Source: an uncultured Gammaproteobacteria bacterium
GTDB taxonomy: Bacteria; Pseudomonadota; Gammaproteobacteria; Arenicellales; JAANXG01
Length of the DNA stretch: 64,000 nt
Direction of reading: 5' to 3'
Assembly: GCA_947259705.1 (NCBI GenBank)
Contig: CAMYNL010000009.1
Location: 114,650 to 178,649 of the forward strand
Made by a program: the position numbers and the translations under genes
Notes under the pieces: generated by a model
The model's database searches: none
What the model saw: the letters and a program-made list of their open reading frames with translations, nothing else
Told to the model about the DNA's origin: nothing
In this document: piece after piece, positions 57,101 to 64,000 of the stretch
Layout of the letters: every line of letters starts with the position of its first letter
How positions within the stretch are numbered: position 1 is the first letter of the stretch

Positions 57101-60090
57101 GCCGGGTGGCTCAGGCGTCCGAACTCGCCGTCCTTGAGCAGCTGGTCGTCGGTCCAGCCGGTGATCTGCGAATCCAGGTCGGTGTTGTTGGTCGGGCCTA
57201 GCGGCTCGAAGGTGTTGCCGGCACCACGGGTCCGGCCCCAGTGCACCGGCCTGCCCTCGAAGTAGGAGGCGGCCTCGAACATCACGTCGGTGGTAGGCGT
57301 GGCGCCGCGCGGCTGGATCTCGTTGACCGCCTGGATCATCTTCTGCCGGGTGTTGAGGGCCGGGAAGTTGACGTCGCCCAGGTTGGCCTCCCACTCGATC
57401 ACCAGTTCCGCCGGCCGCTTGGGCACGGTCGGTGTATTGATATTGACCGAGGCGATGTCGCGGTCGAAGGCGCCGGTGTTGCGCACCACGAACACCATGG
57501 CGTTGCCGGGCGCCCACTGCTGGCCGTCCACCACGACGCTGCCGTCGATGATGGGTTGCATCAGGTCCTTGAGGCTGCTTGGCGTCATCACCGCCGGCGT
57601 CGAGTATTCCACGCCCTCGACCCAGTCCTCGCCGGTGGCGGCGATGGCCCAGTTGGCCGCCGTCGCGCCGCTGACGCGGTCGGTGACGTCGTTCGCCGCG
57701 TCGGTGAAGGCCGGCGGGTTGGGATGCGGCTGCACCTGGATCTGCAGGTTGGCGGCGCCGGTGTCGTTCTGATAGGACGAGAAGGTCAGGAACGCATTGT
57801 TGATGGTGGCGCCGCGCGGGATCTGGATGTCCTTGAAGCGGAAGCCGACGTAGTTGCCGTTGGGGTCCAGGTCGAGGGCGTCGTCGAACAGCCGGATGCT
57901 GCCGTTGGTGGCCAGTTCCTCGACGTCGCCGTTGCCGTCGGTGATCAGCGACACCGTGCGCTGTTTGACGCAGCCCTGGCCCGTGGTCAGGCCGCTGGTG
58001 TCGAACAGGACGCGCAGGATGGGCGCCTTGGAGGGCGCCGCGTCGAAGGCATGCGCGACCAGCTTGGCGTCGGCGCTGGTGACCGAGAAGGCCATGGCGT
58101 TGCCGCCGCACCAGTCGGTGCGCCCGGTAACCTGGCTCACCAGGCTGGATACATCCACGCTCTGCTTGACCGCATCCACCGCCTCCCAGGAGGTCAGCGG
58201 CGGTGTGGAGACACCGTTCCAGATGGCGGTACCGCCGTAGGTGCGACCGGTGATATCGAATGGTGAATTGCTGTAGGGGACCGCGTTGGCGCTGTTTTCC
58301 ACCGCGATGGTGAGGCCGCTGCCGGGCTCGGTGGACACCGCGCCGGCCTGGAACTCGATGAAGGCCTGGCTGATGGCCGCACCCTGGGGCACGGTGACGT
58401 TGTCGAAGCGCAGGCCGACGGTCTGGTTGACCGAGCCGGTCGCCGTGGGCAGCGCGTACCAGACGTTGAGGGTGGGCCGGAATTCCAGACCCTCTGGACA
58501 GACATTGCCGTTCACCGTGCCGCGGCGCGAGCAGATGGAGCGGGTGCCGGTCTCCAGCCCCGGTCCTTCCTCGATCGCCACTACCAGGGCGTTGCCGGAG
58601 GCCCAGCCGGTCAACACGCTGCCGTTCGCCGGGCCGACGATCTCCTGCACGATGCTGGAGATGTCCGCGGTCTGCAGTGTCTCCGCGGCCCGCGGCGCCA
58701 GCACGTCGTCCCACAGCACGGCGGCGGTGGTCGAGGCGCGCCCCGAGATGCCGTTGGTGGAGTTGTTGGCGAAGGGTGCTGCATCCGCTGCGCTGTCACC
58801 CCAGATCCGGAGATCCGCCGGCGCTATCCACGACGGGTCGTCCAGGCCGTCGAGGCGCACCGTCATGTCGATGTCGGCGCGCAGGATGGTGGCGTTGGGC
58901 GGGATCTGTACGTCAATGAAGCGCAGGCCGATGAGTTGTTGCTGTCCGCCCTCCGTCGCCATGCCCAGCTGGTTGCCGTTGGTGCGGGTCTGGCCGCTGG
59001 CGATGTATTCCTCGGCATCGTCGGTGTTGTCCTGCACCCGGCGCACCAGGTTGGTGACGCCGGCCCTGGCCCACGTGATTAGCAGCGACGGGCCGTCCTG
59101 CGGATTGCCGTCGTAGGACCAGAACTCGCGGTTACCGGTGCCGTTTTCGAAGATCAGGGCGATGTTGCCGCCGCCGTTGAGCGGGTAGCCGGGCCGGCTG
59201 ACGATCTCCTGGATGATAGTGCGCAGGTTCGGGGACACCACCACGTCGTCGGCGTTGACGGGCACGATGTTGCTCCAGGGCGCGCCGGCCGCGGTCACTT
59301 CGGTCAGCCGCGTGGACAGCGGCTGCACGGAAAAATCGCCCGGATTGTCGGCGTCGTGACCGCGGATCACGGTGTGCGCGGTGCTGGTCTGGGTGGTGCG
59401 CGCGGTGAAGACCACCTGGGCGCTGAGGATGACCGCGTCCCTCTCCACCGGGATGTTCTTGAAGTTGATGCCGGCGATATTGCCGGCGATGTCGAGGTCG
59501 ATACTATCAATGCCGGCACCGGAGCTGCCGATCTCGTCGTCGTCGGCGCTGCCGCCGGGGGCCGGGTTGGAGTCATACGTGTCCACGAATGCCGAACTGA
59601 AGGTATCGCTCACCGTCATCTCGAGACTGGGATCGTCGAGGCTCACCGTCCCGACGCTCGGCCCCGTGGTCATCTCCTCGGCGTCGTCGCTGGAGCCGGC
59701 GATGGTGGCCACCGCCACGTTGTCGTCCAGGAAGGCCGGGTTGGTGTTGAGGCCGGTGACGGGGAAGATAATCGGGCCGCCCAGGTAGTAATGGAAGCGG
59801 GCCAGGCCCATCTTGATGTTGCCTTCGCTGTTGATGATGGTCTCCATGGCCTCCTTGACGGCGTCCATGCGGGTCTTGTTGATGGAGGCCACGGTCTCGG
59901 TCATGCTGCCGGAACTGTCGAGCACGAACAGGATGTTGGGGATGCCCGTGGTCGGGAAGCGGTTCACGTAGATGGTGGAATCGTCCGCCATGCTGGTGCT
60001 GGTGAGACCCGCAAACACGAAATAGATCGCGGTCCAGGCGGCGACACCCAGCCGCGTGAAGGAACGGGAAACGGTTTTGTTGGTAGTCAT
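54157..60090 (-). CDS. pilY1: PilY1 pilus-tip adhesin/retraction regulator, very long
   Basis: A 1977-residue exported protein starting at ATG 60090 (SD GAGGTTGAAG). The signal peptide ends in SMA, followed by the von Willebrand A MIDAS motif LDSSGSM. Four repeats with the pattern G-RF-I-P-A-I--A follow at about residues 200-890. Then the vWA seems to resume (RGATPTTDVMFEA, ILLSDGRANRN). The C-terminal half is the PilY1 beta-propeller with Asp-rich calcium loops (DANSDGIIDPADGD, DSNGDGFVDRVYAVD). P. aeruginosa PilY1 is near 1160 residues, so about 800 are extra. It primes pilus assembly with PilV/W/X/E. Confidence 0.9.
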   Translation of the reverse strand: MTTNKTVSRSFTRLGVAAWTAIYFVFAGLTSTSMADDSTIYVNRFPTTGIPNILFVLDSSGSMTETVASINKTRMDAVKEAMETIINSEGNIKMGLARFHYYLGGPIIFPVTGLNTNPAFLDDNVAVATIAGSSDDAEEMTTGPSVGTVSLDDPSLEMTVSDTFSSAFVDTYDSNPAPGGSADDDEIGSSGAGIDSIDLDIAGNIAGINFKNIPVERDAVILSAQVVFTARTTQTSTAHTVIRGHDADNPGDFSVQPLSTRLTEVTAAGAPWSNIVPVNADDVVVSPNLRTIIQEIVSRPGYPLNGGGNIALIFENGTGNREFWSYDGNPQDGPSLLITWARAGVTNLVRRVQDNTDDAEEYIASGQTRTNGNQLGMATEGGQQQLIGLRFIDVQIPPNATILRADIDMTVRLDGLDDPSWIAPADLRIWGDSAADAAPFANNSTNGISGRASTTAAVLWDDVLAPRAAETLQTADISSIVQEIVGPANGSVLTGWASGNALVVAIEEGPGLETGTRSICSRRGTVNGNVCPEGLEFRPTLNVWYALPTATGSVNQTVGLRFDNVTVPQGAAISQAFIEFQAGAVSTEPGSGLTIAVENSANAVPYSNSPFDITGRTYGGTAIWNGVSTPPLTSWEAVDAVKQSVDVSSLVSQVTGRTDWCGGNAMAFSVTSADAKLVAHAFDAAPSKAPILRVLFDTSGLTTGQGCVKQRTVSLITDGNGDVEELATNGSIRLFDDALDLDPNGNYVGFRFKDIQIPRGATINNAFLTFSSYQNDTGAANLQIQVQPHPNPPAFTDAANDVTDRVSGATAANWAIAATGEDWVEGVEYSTPAVMTPSSLKDLMQPIIDGSVVVDGQQWAPGNAMVFVVRNTGAFDRDIASVNINTPTVPKRPAELVIEWEANLGDVNFPALNTRQKMIQAVNEIQPRGATPTTDVMFEAASYFEGRPVHWGRTRGAGNTFEPLGPTNNTDLDSQITGWTDDQLLKDGEFGRLSHPASYAPVSPINRFGSCTFLNPNDPACRNEHVDNGSGPNYASPFATATDCEKGFIILLSDGRANRNSSRDLIRSLIGAASCAARIPTIDTAGDVVPGPGGNPFVLRDPTSDELCAVDLAAHLFAQDYIPGGADVDFTKNNVKTFTVGLDLPLTSTSNRQAVEYLKAIAFAGQGGNFSNPTAAVPYGTGYFDAGNAADLSVAFDNILTQIVDETTSFVAPGLSINAFNRLFNREDVYFSLFKPAETVAWQGNMKKFRLCTVPPGTPSPSCAFGEIIDENGDPAVFDDPGNLDTFGTLKDTADGFWSPTGARGPVIDEGGAGELIPTWTSRAVYVNTSNATVPAPDYVNDPVQSQGTALHKLTVSGGSADVGADPATNALKQALVNAGNCGPITAPDDACLDDLIEWMAGKKFANDVPRNGQESDQDRWAFADPMHSRPLVLTFGRVGTDNDQPISKIFVGTNDGGFRLINEHTGVEEWVIYPNEMLNIQDELKINGSGPHFFGMDGTAVGRIFDANSDGIIDPADGDFVHVYIGMRRGGHQILAYNVTPNAKLDSNAERSAVDTIVPELLWRIDNTQADFARLGQTWSTPRPVRIFGPSGPQTVLIFAAGHSAAQDGTDNDGTAPDGGDVYKDATTGDSEGNAIYIVDANTGERLWWVSSDSTADKVLTDMNVAMPAPITTFDSNGDGFVDRVYAVDLRGQVFRVDIESNTTNGDFSSSTAGVLARLGDAATNADRRKFFYSPAVASVDDSSLGGGKYELIGLISGNRSQPQGKTVQDRAYGIRDYLITPQKIDSTASNYPACNPLQPCTAGTPINHSSLINVTEAADFVLTDADDPDDPNEPIDNLRLSRGWYFDLEGTLNLSGEKGFSPATVLDGKMFFTTYLPPDDTSTSDDCSAAAALGFARFYAVDFFTGAPAFEFFDGGEGFTKEDRYKSLGAGPSADVVPAYLEPGVTLIVPTGAGALPQDPQVSETIFKSFWFQER

Positions 60091-60100
60091 GACTTCAACC

Positions 60101-60574
60101 TCACTCGATGAGCAGGCCCGGTGCCTCCGGGCCCAGCTGGTAAACACCCTGGTTGACGATGACGCGCGCCTTGGTGGGCGTCTCGCCGCGGCTGTTGATG
60201 CCGAAATGTACGAAGGACGTCTCGCCCCCGTAGGCCGTGTCGGTGGTGCGGCCGGGCGCCGTGGTGCCGAGGAAATCCCGGCAGGTGATGGCGGTGGTCT
60301 GATTGGCCGTGTCGATGTCGGTGAAGGTCTGTTCCGTGGTGTTGCAGACATCGGCGGTGTTGAGGCCGGAGACGTTGAGCGTGCGCACCACCGCCGCCTC
60401 GGCGGTCTGGAAGGCCTTGGTCTGTTCCTGCAGGTTGCCGGCCATGCGCTCCTCCAGCGACGTGGTGCTGAGGGCGCTGACGCCGATGATGGTCAGCACC
60501 AGCAGGAACACCAGCCCGACGGCCAGGGCGGCGCCGCGCTGTGATACGGGTAATGTCATTGGCGTGGTTTTCAT
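60101..60574 (-). CDS. pilX: Minor pilin PilX
   Basis: A 157-residue PilX: N-terminal QRGAALAVGLVFLLVLTIIG without the usual FTLIE, then LEERMAGN and KAFQTAEAAV, typical of PilX. It overlaps pilW by four bases. It is part of the priming complex with PilY1. Confidence 0.85.
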   Translation of the reverse strand: MKTTPMTLPVSQRGAALAVGLVFLLVLTIIGVSALSTTSLEERMAGNLQEQTKAFQTAEAAVVRTLNVSGLNTADVCNTTEQTFTDIDTANQTTAITCRDFLGTTAPGRTTDTAYGGETSFVHFGINSRGETPTKARVIVNQGVYQLGPEAPGLLIE

Positions 60575-61509
60575 AGGTTACTGTTCCTCACCAGCATGGT
60601 GGAGCTGAATACCCGGCGCTGGCCGCGCAGGCTGCCGACACTGACGTCGGTTCCCAGTAAAGTGTGGTTGCCGGTATCGGTCATCATGGCGCTGGCGTCG
60701 CCATACTCCTTGTCGTCGGCGGCATTGCTGACGCTGCGCACCAGCACGCCCAGTTTCACCGCCGCCAGCTGCCCGGCGTACGGCGCCGGCGCAAAGACAT
60801 CGCTGGCAATGGTGCGGTACAGCAGCTGAATGTTCTCGACGCCCTCGACCAGCTCGGCGCCGTTGCGCTCGAGCACCGGCACGCCGCTGGCACCAGAGGT
60901 GTTGACCGTGTAGGTATTGGAGATCAGGCGCCGCACCCCGATGCCACCCGGCCCCGTGCTCTGCGGGTCCAGCACCCGGTTCAGGTTCGGGTCCACGGTG
61001 ACGGTGTTGGTATTGGTGTTCACCGCGGTGATCACCGAGACCACGGCGCTGCCGCAGTCCGAGGCCACCAACGGCGTGCCCACCGTCCAGTCCGTGGGCA
61101 GCTGGTTCAACTTCCAGATGTTGGGTGCCCCGACGATGTCGTCGACCTGCTCGACGAAGATTCCCTCGTCAAGCGGATTGGCGTAGACAACGGTGATGGA
61201 GTCGGAGCTGGATTCGGTGGCGATGGACGACACGTCGGGGGCACCGGTGTCGCTGGACGTGTTGGCAAAGTTGTGTGTACAGCCGAAGTACCCCGCCATG
61301 CGCAGGTCGTAAGACAGGAACTGCACGGCGAAGCGGGCGCTCTCCTGCAGCCGCGCGCTGTAGTCCTGCACCTGGTAACTGCGCTGGCTGCTGACCATCA
61401 GGGCGACCAGGCCGCCGAGGATGAACAGGCCGATGGTGACAGCCACCATCATCTCGATCAGGCTGAAGCCACCCTCGCGACGGGCCGGTGCTCGCATGCG
61501 CTGCGTCAT
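60571..61509 (-). CDS. pilW: Minor pilin PilW
   Basis: A 312-residue PilW with leader REGG and FSLIEMMVAVTIGLFILGGL, then SSQRSYQVQDYSARLQESAR. The C-terminal part has the VENIQLLYR region common to PilW. It overlaps pilV and pilX by four bases each. Confidence 0.88.
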   Translation of the reverse strand: MTQRMRAPARREGGFSLIEMMVAVTIGLFILGGLVALMVSSQRSYQVQDYSARLQESARFAVQFLSYDLRMAGYFGCTHNFANTSSDTGAPDVSSIATESSSDSITVVYANPLDEGIFVEQVDDIVGAPNIWKLNQLPTDWTVGTPLVASDCGSAVVSVITAVNTNTNTVTVDPNLNRVLDPQSTGPGGIGVRRLISNTYTVNTSGASGVPVLERNGAELVEGVENIQLLYRTIASDVFAPAPYAGQLAAVKLGVLVRSVSNAADDKEYGDASAMMTDTGNHTLLGTDVSVGSLRGQRRVFSSTMLVRNSNL

Positions 61510-62093
61510 AGTTCGACCCTCCAGGTCACGTTGCGGGGCACCAGGCCGCTGGTGGCGGTGGTATCGCTGTTCAGTCGCGCGCCCAGCCGCTCTTGCCAGG
61601 ACACCGTGATGGTGAAGGCGTTGCCGCCGAGGTCGGCGATGGACCCGCTGCCGCCCGGCAGGGCTGCCGCCAGCAGTGAACTCCAGCAGGTGATGTCGTT
61701 CTGTACGGTGGTCGCGGTCGGGTCACAGGTCCCGCTGGCGCTGGTGGTGGCGTAAACGGTGGCCTCGCCGGCGTTGATGCGCATGCGGTCGATGATGTCG
61801 GAGGCCAGGATGCTGGCCTGGGTGCGGGCGTAGGCGCTGGTATTGAACTTCAATCCCTGTGCCTGCAGAAATGCCAACCCCAGCAGGCCGATGGCCAGGA
61901 TCAGGATCGCCACCAGGGCCTCGATCATGGAGAATCCGGCCTGGTTTTTCGGCGGCGAAGACGGGTGAGTTCCGAGTTCCGACGAAAAGACAGATGAACG
62001 GCGATGATAAACCGATAAAAGGTTATATTTTTTCGATGTACGGTACACGTTTTGATCCCCGAAAACACCCCTCAATAGCGATTTTACGTTCAT
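61506..62093 (-). CDS. pilV: Minor pilin PilV
   Basis: A 195-residue frame whose prepilin motif (NQAG then FSMIEALVAILILAIGLLGL) is preceded by about 53 residues, far longer than a normal leader of 6-15. I see no ATG, GTG or TTG between 62093 and the motif. The rest (SILASDIIDRMRINAGEA, RNVTWRVEL) is typical PilV. The gene start may have been altered, or an unusual start codon is used. Confidence 0.8.
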   Translation of the reverse strand: MNVKSLLRGVFGDQNVYRTSKKYNLLSVYHRRSSVFSSELGTHPSSPPKNQAGFSMIEALVAILILAIGLLGLAFLQAQGLKFNTSAYARTQASILASDIIDRMRINAGEATVYATTSASGTCDPTATTVQNDITCWSSLLAAALPGGSGSIADLGGNAFTITVSWQERLGARLNSDTTATSGLVPRNVTWRVEL

Positions 62094-62348
62094 TTACGGT
62101 CGAATCCCTGTATTCACAGCAAGTATTTACGCGGTTTTTCTCCTGCTCCTGAATTAAGTCTAGCGGTACTGACTAGGCGTGCAAATCGGGCCCCGTTGGC
62201 GGGCGGTCGCGTTGAGCGGATGTTGTTGCACTGCGTCAATCGGGTCCCGAATCGACCCGGCCGTGGTCCGAGTGGGCACGCAGGTCGTGCGGGGGAGGGG
62301 ACGGTGAGGCGGTGTTGAGCCCGCCCGGACGTCAGGCCCGACATGGAC
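62094..62348. other. Divergent intergenic region pilV / Fur-family gene
   Basis: About 255 bases with no gene recognised. The A/T-rich part next to pilV should hold its promoter. Confidence 0.4.
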
Positions 62349-62372
62349 TTAGAATCATTCCAACCCTATAAT
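62349..62372 (+). promoter_or_regulatory. Per/ICE-box-like operator with -10 box
   Basis: TTAGAATCATTCCAA (62349-62363) matches the Per-box pattern TTAnAATnATTnTAA at all but one fixed position and also resembles the Irr ICE motif. It is followed by TATAAT (62367-62372), so a bound regulator would block the promoter. It probably mediates autoregulation of the gene starting at 62381. Confidence 0.6.
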
Positions 62373-62380
62373 GCGTCGAC

Positions 62381-62794
62381 ATGAATGCCGCCGACCCGGA
62401 TTCCCTGAAACGCTATCTGCGCCAGCGCGGGGTGAAACCCACCGCGCCGCGGCTGCAGATCGCGCAGGTGCTGTTCGCTCGTCCCGCCCACCTGTCGGCG
62501 GAGGATATATACAGGCAGGTGACTGCCAGCGACCGCAGCGTCGCCAAGGCCACTGTCTACAACACCCTTGGGCTGTTCGTGGCCAAGGGACTGGTGCGCG
62601 AGGTGCTGGTCGATTCGAGCCGGGTTTTCTATGACTCCAATACCGGGCCGCACCACCATCTGTATGACGTCAGCACCGGCCGTCTCACCGATATCCCCGC
62701 TCACGAGGTCGATGTTACCGCCCTGCCGCAACTGCCCGTCGGCACGACCCTGGAAGCGGTGGATGTCGTGGTCAGAGTTCGCACCGGCAAATAG
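62381..62794 (+). CDS. Fur-family regulator (Irr/PerR-like)
   Basis: A 137-residue Fur-family protein. The winged helix is at residues about 10-85 (GVKPTAPRLQIAQVLFARPA, ATVYNTLGLFVAKGL) and the regulatory metal site contains GPHHHLYDVSTG. There are no CxxC zinc pairs at the C terminus, unlike Fur, Zur or PerR from Bacillus, which points to the Irr-like branch that responds to haem or peroxide. The site upstream suggests autoregulation. In this genome it could connect haem supply to respiration, but that is an inference. Confidence 0.85.
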   Translation: MNAADPDSLKRYLRQRGVKPTAPRLQIAQVLFARPAHLSAEDIYRQVTASDRSVAKATVYNTLGLFVAKGLVREVLVDSSRVFYDSNTGPHHHLYDVSTGRLTDIPAHEVDVTALPQLPVGTTLEAVDVVVRVRTGK

Positions 62795-62861
62795 GAAAGC
62801 GTCCTAACCGTCTCGCCGGGTTTCGACTACACTTTGTTGCAAAGTGCAGGGGCCAGTTCCA

Positions 62862-63533
62862 ATGTCCGAGAAACCAGTGAAATACAGCGGTTTTACCCTC
62901 ATCGAATTGATCATGGCGCTGGTGGTTGCCGGCATCCTCATGGTGTGGGCGGTACCCAGCCTCACCGGCTATATCGACCGCACCACGCTGACCTCGGCCA
63001 CCAATGACTGGGTGGGCGCCATCAACCTGGCGCGTTCGGAGGCGATCAAGCGGGGCCAGCGAGTCACCATCTGCCGGCGCCCGGTGAACATGTTCTGTCG
63101 CGGCGACATTGCCTGTCAGTGCGGGGTGTCCATACCGGGCGACTCGGGAGTCGCCAATTACCACCCCGGCTACCTCATATTCACGTCGCAAGGCAATGCC
63201 CAGCCCCTCAACTTCGATCCCGGCCTCGGCAACGTGTTAATCAAGTCCGGAAGCGCCATGCCGGCCAAGGTACGAGCCCAGGGCAACGGCTTCGGCAACA
63301 ATGCCTTCAGCTTCATGCCGGACGGTACCCTAGATCCTAACGACGTAGGCGCGGGCACGGCCTCACACGTGATTTGCTTCAAGAGCGACGCCAGTGACGA
63401 CAGCACCGCCCAATCCACCGGCCGCGTGCCCGGCCGGCTGGTGACGATTGCGGCATCGGGCCGCCCGCGCGCGGCGCCACTCACAGCCGGGGCCTCCTGC
63501 GACGGCAACAACTACGACAGCGCCAGCGGCTGA
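62862..63533 (+). CDS. fimT: Minor pilin FimT/GspH-like
   Basis: A 223-residue prepilin with leader MSEKPVKYSG, then FTLIELIMALVVAGILMVWA, and the GspH/FimT domain (WVGAINLARSEAIKRGQRVTIC). Six or more Cys in the globular part (RRPVNMFCRGDIACQCG) are notable. ATG 62862 is preferred to the upstream in-frame codon at 62844. It is divergent from the pil operon across the Fur-family gene. Confidence 0.85.
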   Translation: MSEKPVKYSGFTLIELIMALVVAGILMVWAVPSLTGYIDRTTLTSATNDWVGAINLARSEAIKRGQRVTICRRPVNMFCRGDIACQCGVSIPGDSGVANYHPGYLIFTSQGNAQPLNFDPGLGNVLIKSGSAMPAKVRAQGNGFGNNAFSFMPDGTLDPNDVGAGTASHVICFKSDASDDSTAQSTGRVPGRLVTIAASGRPRAAPLTAGASCDGNNYDSASG

Positions 63534-63569
63534 CCGCCTTTACCGGCATCGTGTATACTCGCGCGCGGC

Positions 63570-63614
63570 GCCAGCGTAGCTCAGTGGGTAGAGCAGTTAT
63601 TCGTAATCAATAGA
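63570..63614 (+). pseudogene. tRNA-Thr 5' half-gene
   Basis: GCCAGCGTAGCTCAGTGGG to the anticodon stem (loop with CGT) resembles the tRNA-Thr at 63693, but no T-arm or acceptor 3' strand follows. A -10-like TATACT lies at 63554-63559. It breaks off just past the anticodon arm. Confidence 0.65.
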
Positions 63615-63692
63615 GTTCAGCAGCGAAATCTCTGCTACAGCATCGGTTACGAACCGTAGGCGTAGGCAAATAAACCCCTATTAAGTCATACA

Positions 63693-63768
63693 GCCGGCGT
63701 AGCTCAGCTGGTAGAGCAGTCGATTCGTAATCGACAGGTCGGGGGTTCGACTCCCTCCGCCGGCACCA
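63693..63768 (+). tRNA. tRNA-Thr (CGT)
   Basis: A 76-nt cloverleaf: acceptor GCCGGCG/CGCCGGC, anticodon loop TTCGTAA (anticodon CGT, codon ACG), T-arm GGGGG-TTCGACT-CCCTC with imperfect pairing, and encoded CCA. Confidence 0.93.
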
Positions 63769-63795
63769 CACTAATTCTGGCACCACACTAATTCT
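63762..63795. repeat. Tandem 17-base repeat at the tRNA-Thr 3' end
   Basis: 'ggcaccacactaattct' occurs twice in a row, the first copy starting inside the tRNA acceptor end. It also adds the last codons to the minus-strand gene at the window edge. Confidence 0.7.
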
Positions 63796-64000
63796 TCCTG
63801 AAATATGTGTGTTGTGCCCGGTCCGCAGTCGGCGGACAGGTTGGCGGTCAAGATGCTGTTGCCGAAGAAGCCGCCGCAGGCCACCGGGTTACCGGCATCG
63901 ATACCGGTACAGTCCCGCACCTGGTTGTTGATGGCTACCGTGTCCACCAGCGGGCCCCAGAAGCCGATCATGGCCAGATCCCCGGACATGATACGCAAGG
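63771..64000 (-). CDS. C-terminal part of an unidentified protein (runs off the window)
   Basis: A minus-strand frame enters from the right edge and ends at 63771. It reads MSGDLAMIGFWGPLVDTVAI, then four Cys in NQVRDCTGID, VACGGFF and ADCGPGT, ending FQEELVWCQN. I do not recognise it; Cys-rich secreted or pilus-related is possible. The last residues come from the tandem 17-base repeat. An internal ATG at 63998 is not necessarily the start. Confidence 0.45.
   Translation of the reverse strand, partial: LRIMSGDLAMIGFWGPLVDTVAINNQVRDCTGIDAGNPVACGGFFGNSILTANLSADCGPGTTHIFQEELVWCQN

Noticed and set aside
54034..57201. A 1055-codon open frame on the plus strand opposite pilY1
   Set aside because: It lies entirely antisense to a well-supported PilY1 in GC-rich DNA, where antisense frames stay open by codon bias. 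It has no recognisable domain.
56930..58714. A 594-codon minus-strand frame inside pilY1
   Set aside because: Overlaps pilY1 in another frame on the same strand; Arg/Gly-rich shadow.

Overview
The window looks like part of a gammaproteobacterial chromosome, from an organism I cannot name to genus. The evidence is the GC-rich block right of about 41.8 kb: ispB, rplU-rpmA-obgE-proB, rpsT, murJ, ribF-ileS-lspA-fkpB, the minor-pilin operon pilV-pilW-pilX-pilY1-pilE, a Fur-family regulator, fimT and tRNA-Thr. The left two thirds are accessory DNA packed with transposase remnants and pseudogenes.

The boundary is a complete tRNA-Pro(CGG) gene (41773-41849, minus strand). Its 3' 43 bases, from the CCA side to the anticodon loop, recur at 35143-35185 and 2006-2048. 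C-terminal fragments of tyrosine integrases point into the 35.1 kb and 41.8 kb copies. I read this as two tandem islands at tRNA-Pro: about 2.0-35.2 kb (respiratory and multihaem genes) and about 35.1-41.8 kb (HigBA-like pair, IS21 remnant, YugP-like peptidase, CTP-dependent lipid kinase-like protein). Left of 2.0 kb are a CBS-domain gene, a quinone-oxidoreductase-like remnant and a truncated IS256 element.

The centre of interest is 5.0-20.7 kb, all on the plus strand. It encodes a monohaem cytochrome c, a CydA-like (bd-oxidase) subunit fused to a C-terminal cytochrome c, two MrpD/NuoL/M/N-like proton-channel subunits separated by two tiny membrane proteins, a membrane trihaem cytochrome with an ethylbenzene-dehydrogenase-gamma-like domain, and a dihaem lipoprotein. 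Then come a tandem universal-stress protein with five PCP_red-like repeats, a NirJ/AhbC-like radical SAM protein with four such repeats, and a HemY/HemG-like protoporphyrinogen oxidase. There is no cydB. My inference is a cytochrome-c-fed terminal oxidase coupled to antiporter-type proton pumps, with its own haem-tailoring module.

From 21.4 to 34.3 kb lie exported redox proteins: three cupredoxin/CarbopepD_reg proteins, a MauG-like dihaem protein, a broken SUMF1-like gene, and hexa-, di-, tetra- and octahaem cytochromes c. The octahaem protein carries in its middle the same dihaem module found in the oxidase-linked trihaem cytochrome, which links the two halves of the island.

The core region right of 41.8 kb is mostly ordinary. 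Exceptions are an L21 with a helix-hairpin-helix tail, a PilY1 whose von Willebrand A domain seems split by four repeats, a Per/ICE-type operator before the Fur-family gene, and a tRNA-Thr half-gene beside the intact one.
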